Positions 34,851 through 45,926 of a stretch of 64,000 bases of DNA are shown one piece after another. The notes under the pieces are model-generated. The model searched no databases. It saw only the letters and a list, made by a program, of their open reading frames with translations, and was not told where the DNA came from. Position numbers and translations under genes: made by a program. Numbering within the stretch: the stretch's first letter is position 1; every line of letters starts with the position of its first letter. The stretch comes from Acanthochromis polyacanthus (Eukaryota > Chordata > Actinopteri > Pomacentridae): the NCBI RefSeq assembly GCF_021347895.1, contig NC_067116.1, forward strand, positions 31,507,639-31,571,638, given 5' to 3'.

Positions 34851-36525
34851 TCTATACAATCTATACTGTTTCTGAATTATGTTATTGCTTTGTTAAGTTG
34901 TTGTCAGGTTGTTTCTTGGAACTTAGATTTGCTGCCAAAGTGTAGCCATTTTTGAAAGTAAGGTAAAGACAATTTTTTTTTCTGCTGCTGTTAATTAATC
35001 ATTATTCTAAAAAAAATTATATATAAAGTCAGATCTAAATTGTTAGTACATTTTTCTTTTGTTTTAGGCACTCAATCCTAATTATATGACCCTGCTATAT
35101 TTAATATTTCATGTTTTGCTTGTTTTACTTTATACTGTTGCCTGTAAAGTACTTTGAATAGTCTCTGTGTATGATGAGGTACCACATAAATGAACTTAGT
35201 TGCTTAATTTATTGATTCCTTTTATAACATTTAATCATACATTTAATTATACATTCCCTGTATATGGTTTAACAACTGCTCCAGGAAAAATTAAGTTGTT
35301 TTTTTAATCATCATAATTGTTGCTGATGTCATGACTGGACAAATTTGGGTTGCACCTTACTGCTGTTGGGGCCATTCTCTGTCTATATCAAGATTTTTAC
35401 TTAGTTAACGTGTCCATATGGTGGTTTTTACTTGCTACAAGACACACTGTTATTGATGGCTGAGGATATCTACCTTTAAACTGCAGTGCATTGATGACAG
35501 TCTCAAAAACACAGATTTAGACTTCAGGAACCAATGTTGTCAACTTGCAGCATGGGGCTTTTTGTACCATTATTCTTTTTCAGTGTTACTGTACAGTTCA
35601 TGTATGTATGGCTGAATTATTGCAATATTACAACTTTCCATTGTGTAGCATAGAGTATTTTCCTGTGTTTGAGTAGAGATGAGGTGTGAGCTGTTGTGCT
35701 TGAGGACAGGAGGAGTGTGCAGAGAGAGGTGCAGAGTAGCATTTAAGTCATTTTAGACCAGGAAAGGATTATATTCATGGAGAAAACAGTCTAAATATGT
35801 AACTCTGATACACAGAGATGAGTTTAGGACTTTAATCAGTGACCGGAGAGAGACATTAACATTTTTATTATTCCATACAATAAGTAAATAAATCCACAAT
35901 GTACAGATATTAAAGTGCCTAATTTTCAACAAAGCAGCAATTAGTACTGATATTTTATTGCATCTAAGAGGAAAGGTTGTTGAGTAACAGCAGTATGTGC
36001 TAATGTAGGGGACATTTTTCTCACTTTAGGAGCTTCAATTCTGATAGCTCAATAAAATAAATCAACATCTTTGACAGTGAACAAGTGGCAAAGACTGTAC
36101 AGTACGTACAGTTTTTTTTTTTTTTTTTTACATGAATTAGTAAGAAATCCAAAATAAAAAGGTGCTAATGTTTAATTTTGGAATCAGGGCAGTGAATGAT
36201 GTCCACTTAGTTTGACTACAGACAGAAAACAATACTAACAGATGCCCGCTAAAACAAAAACATGACCTAATTTAGAAAAAATATACCGACGTTAATTAGC
36301 TTTAAAGACAGTGGGATATGGTATGAAATGTGAACTCTATCACCATTAACAGCTGAAGTTTGTTATGTTTAATTAGTTGTTTCTATCATTTATATGAGAT
36401 AAGAAAACAAAAAAAAATACTAATTCAAGTAGAGATTTAGTTTCGCAAGGACAATTACTAAGAATAATCATTTATTCATTACACTTGTGAATTGATTAAA
36501 AATGACCTTTACGGCAACAGACATG
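34851..36525. other. intergenic between dtymk and agxt
   Basis: AT-rich, no exon recognised. It includes a poly-T run at about 36112-36130. Sequence just below 36526 is the agxt 3'UTR (minus); TTTATT near 36470 (AATAAA on minus) could be its polyadenylation signal. Confidence 0.5.
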
Positions 36526-39500
36526 TTAAACTTTGCTCCTGTGACAGTGTTTCAGAGCATCTCTTAGTGCTGCCAGCACCATGTCAACGTTAGCCTTGGT
36601 GCTGTTACATCCCATCAGTCCCACACGCAGCACCTGAAAAGACCAAAAGCAACACGTAAAGTTCACATAAGCAGAAACTGAGAGATTACCTGAAAACCAC
36701 CAACCAGTGGCTTCTCTTACCAAACCGACCGATGGTCCGAGCCCCCCAGAAATCTCTAAATTGTGTGTTTTCATGATGTAGCTCGTAATCTCTTTCCAGT
36801 CGTATCCATAAGGAGCAACAATTGTGGTAACTGTTGGCAGCCTGGCTTGCTGTAAGAAATCGTTTATCATTTTTGAAGATACAATCATTTTTCTCAGTAG
36901 AAATAACTGCAGATTATTATGATTATTTCAAAACTTACTTTTTCTTTGACAAAAAGTTTGAGCCCCATGCTCTCCAGTCCAGCATGGAAATACTCTGCCA
37001 CAGTTTGATGTCTTTCCCAACTATTTTCCAGACCCTTGTTAAAAACATGGTATTAAAACAGACAATATAAACACTATGGAACAATAATTTTCATTTTTTG
37101 CATTATCATTTCTTTCCAAAAAAGACTGATTCATATGGATCCCCTTTTCTGGCAAGTATATTGTTGGCACAGAGGAGGAATGTTGCATTTTTGTCGCTTT
37201 ACTCCTTTAAGCTTCAGATTTGTGCAAGATCACAATATTTTATTCCAACACACATCCCACCTCTTCAGCAAAGACGGCCAAACTCTCCCTCAGAGAGTAA
37301 AAAGCAGTGACTGGACCTGTATGGTGATATCTATAGACAGGAAAGGAAGAGGACACACAGTCATTTTGCCAGTTTGCTAAAAATTAGATGACTGTTTGAA
37401 ACGTGATCAGATCCTGTCTGCTAAAAAAAAAAAAACGTGCCTTACACTCTTGTCGGCTTGCCATCACATCCCCAGTAGTTTGCAAGCCAGTTCAAATCCA
37501 GGAAGAATGACACAGGCTTTGTCCTCCGATTGAAGACTTTTTGACTGTGGACACATTTAGCCTTAAGTACATGTTATCACACTATTATATGCATGTATGT
37601 AAAGTAATGCAATGTACAGTTCTCACCATGCTCTCTCACTGAAGGAAATTGGTGCTGTACCAGGAGGGGCGTTCAGAACCTTTTGGGAACCTGAGTACAG
37701 GATGTCTATCTCTGCATTCACACAAACAAACCAAAAATCAGTTCATATGAAAACTGGTAATGTGACATTTAGGTGTCTGGAAACATCTGTCAGGATGCAT
37801 CAGTAAACCTTGCTGGTCCATGTAGAGAGGGGTTCCTCCTATTGAAGCCACGGAGTCGACAAGAAACAGGCAGTTGTACCTGTAGGAAGAAATCCGGATA
37901 CATCTGCTGTCATCTGGCTGTCTACAGATACAGATGTGATGAGATGCAAACATCATGTCTTACTTATGGCACAGCTGTCCAATGCCGTCTAACGGATGCA
38001 GAACTCCTGTAGAAGATTCTCCATGTGCGAGGAAGAACAGCGCCGGCCTGTGTTTGGATAAAGCCTGTGGTGAGAGAAGAGTAGGATTAAACAGACTGAA
38101 GGACCGACAGCATAGTAGACCTGATATATGAATAACTAGAAAAGCACTCGGAGCGCGCAGACCTCCGCCAGGCCATCTGTTTGTCTGTTTGTCTGTTAAC
38201 AGCATAACTCAAAAAGTCATGGACGGATTTTCACCAAATTTTTACAGAATGTCCGGAAGAGCAAAAGTAACAATCGATTAGATTTTGGAGGTGATCCGGA
38301 TCACCGTCTGGATCCAAAGTCCTTCAAAAAAATCCTGGATCCAGACGGTGATCCGGATCACCTCCAAAATCTAATCGATTGTTACTTTTGCTCTTCCGGA
38401 CATTCTGTAAAAATTTGGTGAAAATCCGTCCATGACTTTTTGAGTTATGCTGTTAACAGACAAACAGACAAACAAACTCCGATGATTACATAACCTCCTG
38501 GCGGAGGTAACAATACCTTCTCAATGTCTGCGTTAGTGATGTAGCCACCAGGAGGCGCCACTATGGTGTTTACTTTGGCACCTGTTGGATTGAAACACAT
38601 GATGTTCTTGAATCGACTGAGAATCCACCAATCAATGCAGATTTTAAAGAACAAGGGTGATGATAATGTGTATTTTTATTACTATCAGGAAATCCAGTGA
38701 AAAAGCTTATGGTATGTGTTTACAGGTGTGTTTTTGGACATGAATTGTCGTGCCACTTCCCAGTAATGGATGCTAGCTGAGCCTGTGACCAGGCAGTATC
38801 ATGACAGATGCTTTCAAACGGGTAACCGATATAGAATACACCTTCCTGCAAACTCTGGCTGTACCTGATCAGACAAATTCTTCACTTGTGCTCTGTCTGC
38901 TCTTGGATTTCAAACCGTACCAATATGGCAGCTTGTTTCGGAAGCTTTTTCTTCTATTATAAAAATAGATCAACAGAGAGTGTTTTCTAAAAGATCTGAG
39001 GCGATAAGTGAGCTGTCTAGCTGCTGAATCTGTCTTCATTAAGTGGATAATAGTTGGTTCAAAAGTCCTTCAGGAGTTTCTACAAAAGGCAAGTTACAGG
39101 ACACCGCTATTGTATTTTATGAACATTATTTTTGTGGCATTTCGACCGTGTTGATGGTGACAACTGAATAAAAGAAGGGGATGACATGCAGCAAATTACC
39201 ATGAACTAGAATCAAACCCAGGATACTGCGCCTGATATTATGGCCCTTATACATGGGGCTCTATAGTTACAGAGCTGCCCCTCAACCTCAGTTTCACGCA
39301 AATAAGGAACAGCCAGCAAAATGCCCGGTGTCTCAAAATGCATCACAACACAACCTGAATGCACTGTGCGGCTCCTTACTTTCACTACGAATAGGAAGCA
39401 CTGGAATGATGGATACTGTGGCGGAAGCATCATTAGAGGAATATATTTTCCTTTGTGCCAGAGTGCTTGATTTTTGTCCAGAAACTATTAAAAACTCATC

Positions 39501-42069
39501 ATGACAAACAGTTTGATTCATATAATGCACCACTTTGTTGCACTGTTTACTTATGTTTTAGTATAATTTGTTAAACACAGCAGTGCCCACCTGTTTTAGA
39601 CAACTGTAGACTTTGGTCATTTCATTGGATTTGTCAGGTTTAACATGTAGTTACCTATCCTCTCTGCCATCTCTGCTGCTCGCTCCCCCCAGATACCATT
39701 CACCACTACCAGCACACTGTCTCCGGGTTCCACTGTGTTGAAGATAGCGCACTCCATCGCAGTGTGACCAGTGCCGCTCACAGCAAGAGTCATCTTGTTT
39801 TGAGTCTGGAACATGTACTGGATTCCACTTTTGATGTCACTCATTATCTGTGATATAAAAAGAGCTACATTTAGTGACAATAGTAGAGAACATGTTTAAC
39901 TGCAACACTAATTTATACAATCATGACGATGCTGTAGACAGCTAATAGACTGATAGTCTCCCGTTTTTAAGAAAACAAAGGAAAAATTGTCCAGATGCAG
40001 CTTTTCAAATGTAAGCTTTTGCAGATTTTCTTAGTCTACGGTGGTATTAACACACCACTTATCGACAGAGTTAGACCTTCTCCACAGTAGCCATTTTGAC
40101 ATGAAATAATAGCTAAACACAGGTGGTATTGATCACATTAAAGGGGAAGTATGTGATTCTAATCCAGTGCACTTTGTGTACAAGTCAGAGAATATTTTCT
40201 CACTATCTTTGTACACAACCTCGGCCCTGTAAATCGGAAACAACACGGTGGTTTGGACCAATCCATGCAATTCCAGCGAGTCCTGTACACATTTGAGCTC
40301 ATGTACAAGAAGGAGTAAAAGAGAGCAGAAGGAGAGAAAGGGATGCTAAATGCATCATGTTACCTATTTAACCCTCAAGCGACCAAGCTATTTTAGCGAC
40401 TAAAATGACCGACTGGGGTCATTTATGACCCCACTATATTTTACACAGGAATATGTCTACTTTAGTGCCTCTTTTTGTGCTTTCTTACCTATTCCATTCC
40501 ACTGCATTTTAAGATGGATATTCAAAAATAACCTTCTGTAATTATTCATGGATTTTAATCATTTTTGACTCAGAGCTAAAGTAAAACCATATGAACATTA
40601 TGATGCATTGTAAGAACGCAGTAACATTTATTTAGACACGCTTTGTCTGCCACTTCTTTTAAAACTTTATTCCTTTTGTTTCCTCAATAGTAAATCAAAA
40701 GTACATAAAAACAAAATCTACACAAACATATTGTCTGTATGTGTGCAATGTAACATGCAGAGAAGTATTTAGATTAGGGGCGGCTGTGGCTCAGGTGGCA
40801 GAGCCGTTCGTCCAATGCAAGACACTTTACCCACCTTACATCCAGTGCTGCCACTTACACTGGTGTATGAATGTGTATGCTGTGTAATGTTGGTGGTGGT
40901 CAGAGGGGTTGTAGGAGTGGATTGGCAGCCAGTCTGTCTGCCCCAGGGCAGCTGTGGCTAAAAATGTAGGTCTGCCAGCTATAGTGCACTGCAAAACACT
41001 GAAATATAGTGAATAGAGGTAAAAATAAATAAATAAAACTAAGGCCTGCAATAGTGAAAAACCTATACATCTTTCTGGGGTCATAAGTGACCCCAGACAA
41101 GTTTCCATTATCCTTGTCACACCAGTTGGCCGATCTCTCCAAAAAACTATGAGCAGCTGTAGGACAAGTAGATTGACAAATTCATGGTAGGAAACATTTT
41201 TCGGATAAAAGATATAAAAACGGCAAATATAATTATATGGCTGGGGTCATAAATGGCCCCACTCGGTCGCTATGCTAAATAGCGAAATATCAAGAATCTC
41301 TCTCTAAAGTTGCAAATTCTACCTTGGGCCTGAAAGCTGTACAACTTCATTTTCTACTCAAAAACATGATACAAGTATTCATAATATGTTAACTACTCAG
41401 TCTTCTTTTTAAAATGGTATTGCTGTTTTGCAGTTTTCAGGGATGGAGGATTTATTTGAATCTTTCCCCTAAATAAAAGTATCATTAATAAAGTCCAGAA
41501 ATGTCATGTTAAAAGTAAAATTCATACACTTAAGATGTACTTTAGTTAAAATAGAGGAGTCTGGCATGTCAGCAAAACATACAAACAGAATCATTTACAT
41601 GTGAAGTCAGATTTATTATGCAGATTTGTCCCTTTTGCAGTGTTTTGATATATAATCTGATTCTTATTATTATATTGTAGCTAGTAAAGATGGAACTTGT
41701 TTAATTTTTAATATCCTGTTGGATGGTTTACTCTTGTTTGTTCTTGGTGATCTGTCATTTTAAAGAGTGGTAATACTGTTTGCATGCAAACAAAGTTAAT
41801 ACAGCTGTTAGGTGCAGGAAATGTAGTGGTGCAGAAAGCTGCAGAAGTTCTGTTATGCCAGTCTCTTCCTGCATACTCTTAATGATCGGTGTTAAACCTC
41901 CCTGAGTTACCTCAAATATCTCTGGATGCATGTGTCCGATAACAGGATTGGCTCCAGCTTCCAAGATACGTGGAGGAACATTGGAAGGTCCTGGTCCAAA
42001 CATATGACGATGAGGAACCACCAGGGGTTTCTGCAGACATCGAGGTGCTGGCACAGAGAGGGACGGCAT
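36526..42069 (-). CDS. agxt: alanine-glyoxylate aminotransferase, 391 aa
   Basis: Eleven minus-strand exons join in frame: 42069-41911, 39847-39655, 38581-38517, 38064-37964, 37879-37809, 37711-37627, 37544-37446, 37330-37261, 37034-36939, 36849-36721, 36633-36526 (1,176 nt). It is a PLP enzyme of peroxisomes and/or mitochondria that converts glyoxylate and alanine to glycine and pyruvate. Visible blocks: [13 protein letters not shown] (24-36), [46 protein letters not shown], the PLP lysine Lys207 in [14 protein letters not shown], and GGLGPS...VGLMGCN near the end. Human AGXT has 392 residues. The protein ends RSKV, not a standard SKL-type signal. The ATG follows an acceptor-like tract (TTCTCACCCTGCAG), so an upstream 5' exon is likely. 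Intron 3 contains a long inverted repeat beside exon 3. Confidence 0.95.
38161..38508. mobile_element. foldback MITE: perfect 137-bp inverted repeat
   Basis: The arms 38180-38316 and 38336-38472 are exact reverse complements by eye, around a 19-bp spacer. The outermost ends (ACCTCCGCCAGG at 38161 and CCTGGCGGAGGT ending 38508) also pair, with unmatched DNA between on the right. The element ends 8 bp from the agxt exon 3 boundary (38517). No ORF. The superfamily is not assigned. Confidence 0.88.
40372..41290. mobile_element. piggyBac-like element, right end eroded
   Basis: The left end is TTAA (40368-40371) followed by CCCTCAAGCGACC. Inside, GGGGTCATTTATGACCCCA repeats in several orientations (near 40425, 41080 and 41245). 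The inverted partner GGGGCCATTTATGACCCC with GCGACCG (minus reading) lies near 41240-41280, but the last bases and TTAA on that side are not found. It lies in agxt intron 1 and holds a nested SINE-like piece. Confidence 0.5.
40778..40990 (+). mobile_element. tRNA-headed SINE-like fragment
   Basis: It begins GGGGCGGCTGTGGCTCAGG and GGCAGAGCC, a tRNA-like head found in many fish SINEs. The B-box region is deleted or decayed, so it is not a tRNA gene. It ends near GTAGGTCTGCC. Confidence 0.5.
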
Positions 42070-42633
42070 GTTCCCTGCAGGGTGAGAAGCAAAGTAAAAC
42101 CAGAACAGAGTCGTGGAAGCAGGTCAAGTAACACCTGGGCTGAGCACACTCCTCCGTCTAACCAGTGAGGTTCTCAGGTCAGAAGTCTGTCACAACATTC
42201 ACTGCTTTTATCTTTCTTCTTCTGTCAACACGTTCTGCCCTCTGTCAGCTCAGGTAGCTTGATACTTTCCCATTTTTAAAGATAAGGACGTTACCTAGTA
42301 TGTCCTCAAATGCTAATTATTGACTACTGACTCTCCAGAGTATCAGACTTAACCGTTGCAAGGCTGCACTCTTGGACAATTGCAGTGCCTCACTGCTGAA
42401 CACGCTCTTTAAATTGCATTTAAATCTCCATTAATGGAAAGTTTTCAGTTTAATTCAAGTCTATATATAGTGCCGAATTATGTCTAGAGAGTAACCCAAA
42501 CAATTCCCCTTTGGAACAAATACCTGGTCTGGAAATAATTTACTTCTTACAGGGACAAACTCTCCAACCGAGCTGGACTCTGGGCTGGACTTCTGTCTTC
42601 CTTGACTAGTTGCAGAGACAACTTTGAATTAAT
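42070..42633. other. region upstream of agxt
   Basis: Upstream sequence of agxt (minus). It probably holds the untranslated 5' exon and promoter, but no TATA box or exon boundary could be fixed. No other gene seen. Confidence 0.4.
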
Positions 42634-42645
42634 GATATTCATAGA

Positions 42646-43014
42646 GGCTGCACAGTGGAGTAGTGGTTAGTACTTTCGCCTTGCAGCAAAAAGATCCCAG
42701 GTTTGAATCCCGGGGTGGGCCTGGGATCTTTCTGCATGGAGTTTGCATGTTCTCCCTGTGCATGCATGGGTTTTCTCCGGGTACTCCGGCTTCCTCCCAA
42801 AGTCCAAAAATATGCTGAGGTTAATTGATGACTCTAAATTGCCCGTAGGTGTGAATGTGAGAGTGATTGTTTGTCTGTATATGTAGCCCTGCAACAAACT
42901 GGCGACCTGTCCAGGGTGTCCCCTGCCTTCGCCCGAGTCAGCTGGGAGAGGCTCCAGCACCCCCCGTGACCCTAGTGAGGATAAAGTGGTGTATAGAGAA
43001 TGGATGGATGGATG
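42646..43014 (+). mobile_element. tRNA-headed SINE-like repeat, copy 3
   Basis: Most complete copy of the family: head GGCTGCACAGTGGAGTAGTG and B-box-like GGTTTGAATCC, the GGAGTTTGCATGTTCTCCC body, and a TGGATGGATGGA tail. It is bounded by the perfect 12-bp duplication GATATTCATAGA (42634-42645 and 43015-43026). Confidence 0.88.
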
Positions 43015-43099
43015 GATATTCATAGACTTATCTTTAATATTTGACTGTGTTGGAAAATTGGTGAAATCCTTTGAAGGGCAAAATGGAAAAAAAATACAC

Positions 43100-43985
43100 C
43101 TGTATTTATAGACTGACCAGCTACAACATCACAACCACCTGTCTAATATCAGGTAGATCCACATCCAAAATAGCTCTGATATGTTAAATCCTGGACCTCT
43201 GAAGGTGTCCTGTGGTATCATTACATTAGCAGCAGATTCTTTAAGTCCTGGAAGTTGCAAGGTGGAGCTTTGAACTCTTGTCATGTTCCTCAAACTGCTC
43301 CAGAGCAATGTTTGCAGTGTGGCAGTAAGCGTCATCCTGCTAAAAGAGGCCGCTGCCATCAGGGAATACTGCTGCCCTGAAGGGTTGTTTGAGTAGGCGT
43401 CAAATTATCATCCACATTAATGCAGTACCCAAAGCTTCTTAGGAGAACATTGCTCAGAGCATCACGCTTCCTCTTCCCCTGGTAAATGACGTCCATATGA
43501 TGTAAAAGGAGTCATGATTCATCAGACCAGGGTTCCTTCTTCTGTTGCTCTTTGGTTCAATTCTGTTGCTCACATGTCCATTGTGTTGTAGACGCTCTCA
43601 GTGGTGGACAGGAGTCACTATGGACACTCTGATATATCCTCATATGCTACAAAATTATGTTCTGTGTGTTCTGACACCTTTGTTTCAATGCAGCTCTTCT
43701 GTGGAATCGAATCTCATGGACCAGCCTTCACTCCCCACATTCACCAATGAGCCTGTCCATCATACTGTTGTCCTTCCGTGAACCACATTTGGTTGGTACT
43801 AACCCTTACATTCCACAAACACCTGACAAGACCTGCTATTTTGGAGATGCTCTGACCCAGAAATCTGGCTGTCACAGTTTGTTAAAGTCTCTCAGATCCT
43901 CATGCTGATTATTTTTGTTAATTTAAACACTGACTTGAAGAACTGACTGCTCGCTTGCTGTCTTATATATCCTAAACCTTTATAG
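43100..43985 (-). mobile_element. degenerate Tc1/mariner-type transposon
   Basis: Starts ACCAGCTACAACATCACAACC, a decayed terminal repeat. It carries reverse-strand transposase relics such as AAASFSRMTLTATLQT and CTCCCCACATTCACCAATGAG-type DNA common to one fish DNA-transposon family. Frames are broken. A fragment of the same family, opposite orientation, is at 61.1-61.35 kb. Confidence 0.6.
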
Positions 43986-44039
43986 GTGTCATTTTAACGC
44001 AATAATCAATGAGTTTTACTAAATCTCTCAGTGGTTTAA

Positions 44040-44365
44040 CCCCTTGGTGCCTGAATTTATTTACAATTAAATAAAAAAGCATTTTTTGTGCGTTTTTGCT
44101 TTCCAGCTGATGCTAAAATATGTGAAGATTGTTCATTTATCTAGTACACATAGAACATAGATACATAAATATATAATAATAACAACAGATATATAATAAT
44201 TCGGTCCTACTTTGACTGGTCCTACGAGAAACCAGTGCTTGCAAAAAGCTCTGAGGTACGTATCGAATATGCACAAACCAACATTGGGGGAATGGATACA
44301 CTATCTTGGCTGGAGTCTGAATGAAAGTGGCATGTTGCAAATTCATGACAATGGGTGTCAAGGGT
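44040..44365. mobile_element. piggyBac-like MITE, 326 bp
   Basis: TTAA at both edges (44036-44039 and 44366-44369). Termini are CCCCTTGGTGCC and, inverted, ACCCTTGACACCC. No transposase. The 66-codon ORF across it has no support as a gene. Confidence 0.6.
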
Positions 44366-44369
44366 TTAA

Positions 44370-45893
44370 CGCTGTGGTAGCTCAATATAGATGGATGTTT
44401 CACAAAGTTTAACTGTCCTTGGTCACTCTGAAGAGTGTTTTCTTAAAGAGAGCGGCCTCCTTTAGCGAACGAGGCTACTATATGTATAAAGCAGTGTTCC
44501 AATACGTTGTATGCAAAAACTGTTGGATATGGAATAATTTGTGGGAAAATGTCGGACTGAAACCAAATCTAAGCATGTAGATGCATATTATTACAAAGTT
44601 TGGCCTGGGTACTAAAACACAATATGTTCGCTGTGTAATTTTGACAAAGTAGCAATTGAGTCCCATCACTGTCGATCCTGGAACAAAAAATGACGAGTGT
44701 TTGTTATCTCCTGCAGCAAACACTCAAGATCAGGAGAACTTTCAGTGTTTTTTGTGGTTTAAACCAAAACTACAAAAAACACTGAAATTTCTCCTCCTTT
44801 CTGGGTCTTGTTTATGTTATTTTGTGACCAATTACTACCCAATCGTAAAGACTCAACATGACACTGTTTTCTTTGCGGTTATAAGTTCAAGAACTTTAGT
44901 TTTACACATTCAGGTTGTTAATCGGCCCTTAAATCCTGTCGGTCAGTATAGCCTTCTTTAACCCTTGCCTCAGGTTAAATCAGGACACCTTCAGAACTCT
45001 GGCGATTCTCCCCGGCAGCTCCGGCGAGCAGCATCTCTTGCAGCTCCGGCGAGCAGCATCTCCCCCCTCCGGGGGAGAACTCCGAATTCAGTGTCTTTGA
45101 CTCTGGGTTTTATACCCTAGCTCGACTTCAGCTTAGCACATACACATTTTCACACACAATTCTAACTAGTAGGTACGCCCAATTAATTAATTCATAGGTT
45201 TAAGACACAACCTTCTTCCTATTACACATACATCAGTTACACAGAAATAATGTTTTTCCAGCAAGTACACAGCATCCACCTTCCGTTGTTAACACACACA
45301 CACATTGCTTGAGACATGTTGCCAAGACCATATTTGGCCACAGAACTTCCTCAATGTCCTCGTTTCTGCAGTGTCATGGGGACTTCTGCTTTTTGCCCTG
45401 CACACAGCTCAGAACAGCACAGATTACTTCCATTCAAAACTCATTTAGTTACACTGAATCACTTTTTAAATCATTCTTCTTACCATGATCAAATAACTCA
45501 TTTTAAATCATTCTCTTCTACAGCAATCATCATTTTCAGAATATATATCAGCCTATTAAAATCATTCTTGCATCAAGCATAAGCATAATCATGTGGTTAA
45601 CTTATAATGTTTCTCATTTTAACTTTTTATTGGTCTGCTTAAAGCTTTTATTTAGGTAGTGGTTGCTCCTGGGATCTCAAATAACTAGGCCCCACTTGAC
45701 AATCCATTTCCAGACGCTATTATGAGATCATTAAATGGGTTTCTGTTAAACCAGCAAGTGTTCACAGTTCTATTACAAATTAAATTTCTTATATAAGATA
45801 GTAAAATATAATTAAAGCATTTATTAGGTGTAGGTGAAATTAAGAAAGCAATATGGTGCACTCTTATAATCAGAGTCAGTAAACACAATAAGG
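44370..45893. other. intergenic, with a possible solo LTR
   Basis: On the minus strand, TATAAAA (45108-45114) is followed by a GC-rich leader-like region (44990-45080) with two copies of GCAGCTCCGGCGAGCAGCAT. It then ends near CTGATTTAACCTGAGGC (about 44970). This order suggests a minus-oriented LTR spanning roughly 44950-45450, but ends and target duplication were not found and no retroviral gene is present. Nothing else recognised. Confidence 0.35.
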
Positions 45894-45899
45894 TTTATT
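45894..45899 (-). terminator. allantoinase polyadenylation signal
   Basis: AATAAA on the minus strand (TTTATT on plus), 28 bp beyond the allantoinase stop codon, the first such signal downstream. This implies a very short 3'UTR. Confidence 0.6.
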
Positions 45900-45926
45900 A
45901 TTATTATTAGAGCCGGTTGTTATGCT

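Noticed and set aside
40778..40850. tRNA gene
   Set aside because: The head resembles a tRNA 5' half, but the anticodon arm and T arm are missing; it fits a decayed SINE.
41907..42149. Alternative ORFs over agxt exon 1 as a mitochondrial leader
   Set aside because: They are in different frames from the AGXT protein and cannot be joined to it without an unsupported frameshift.
42660..42720. tRNA gene in the head of the SINE-like repeat
   Set aside because: A box- and B box-like words are present, but no full cloverleaf could be built and the sequence runs on into the SINE body with flanking duplications.
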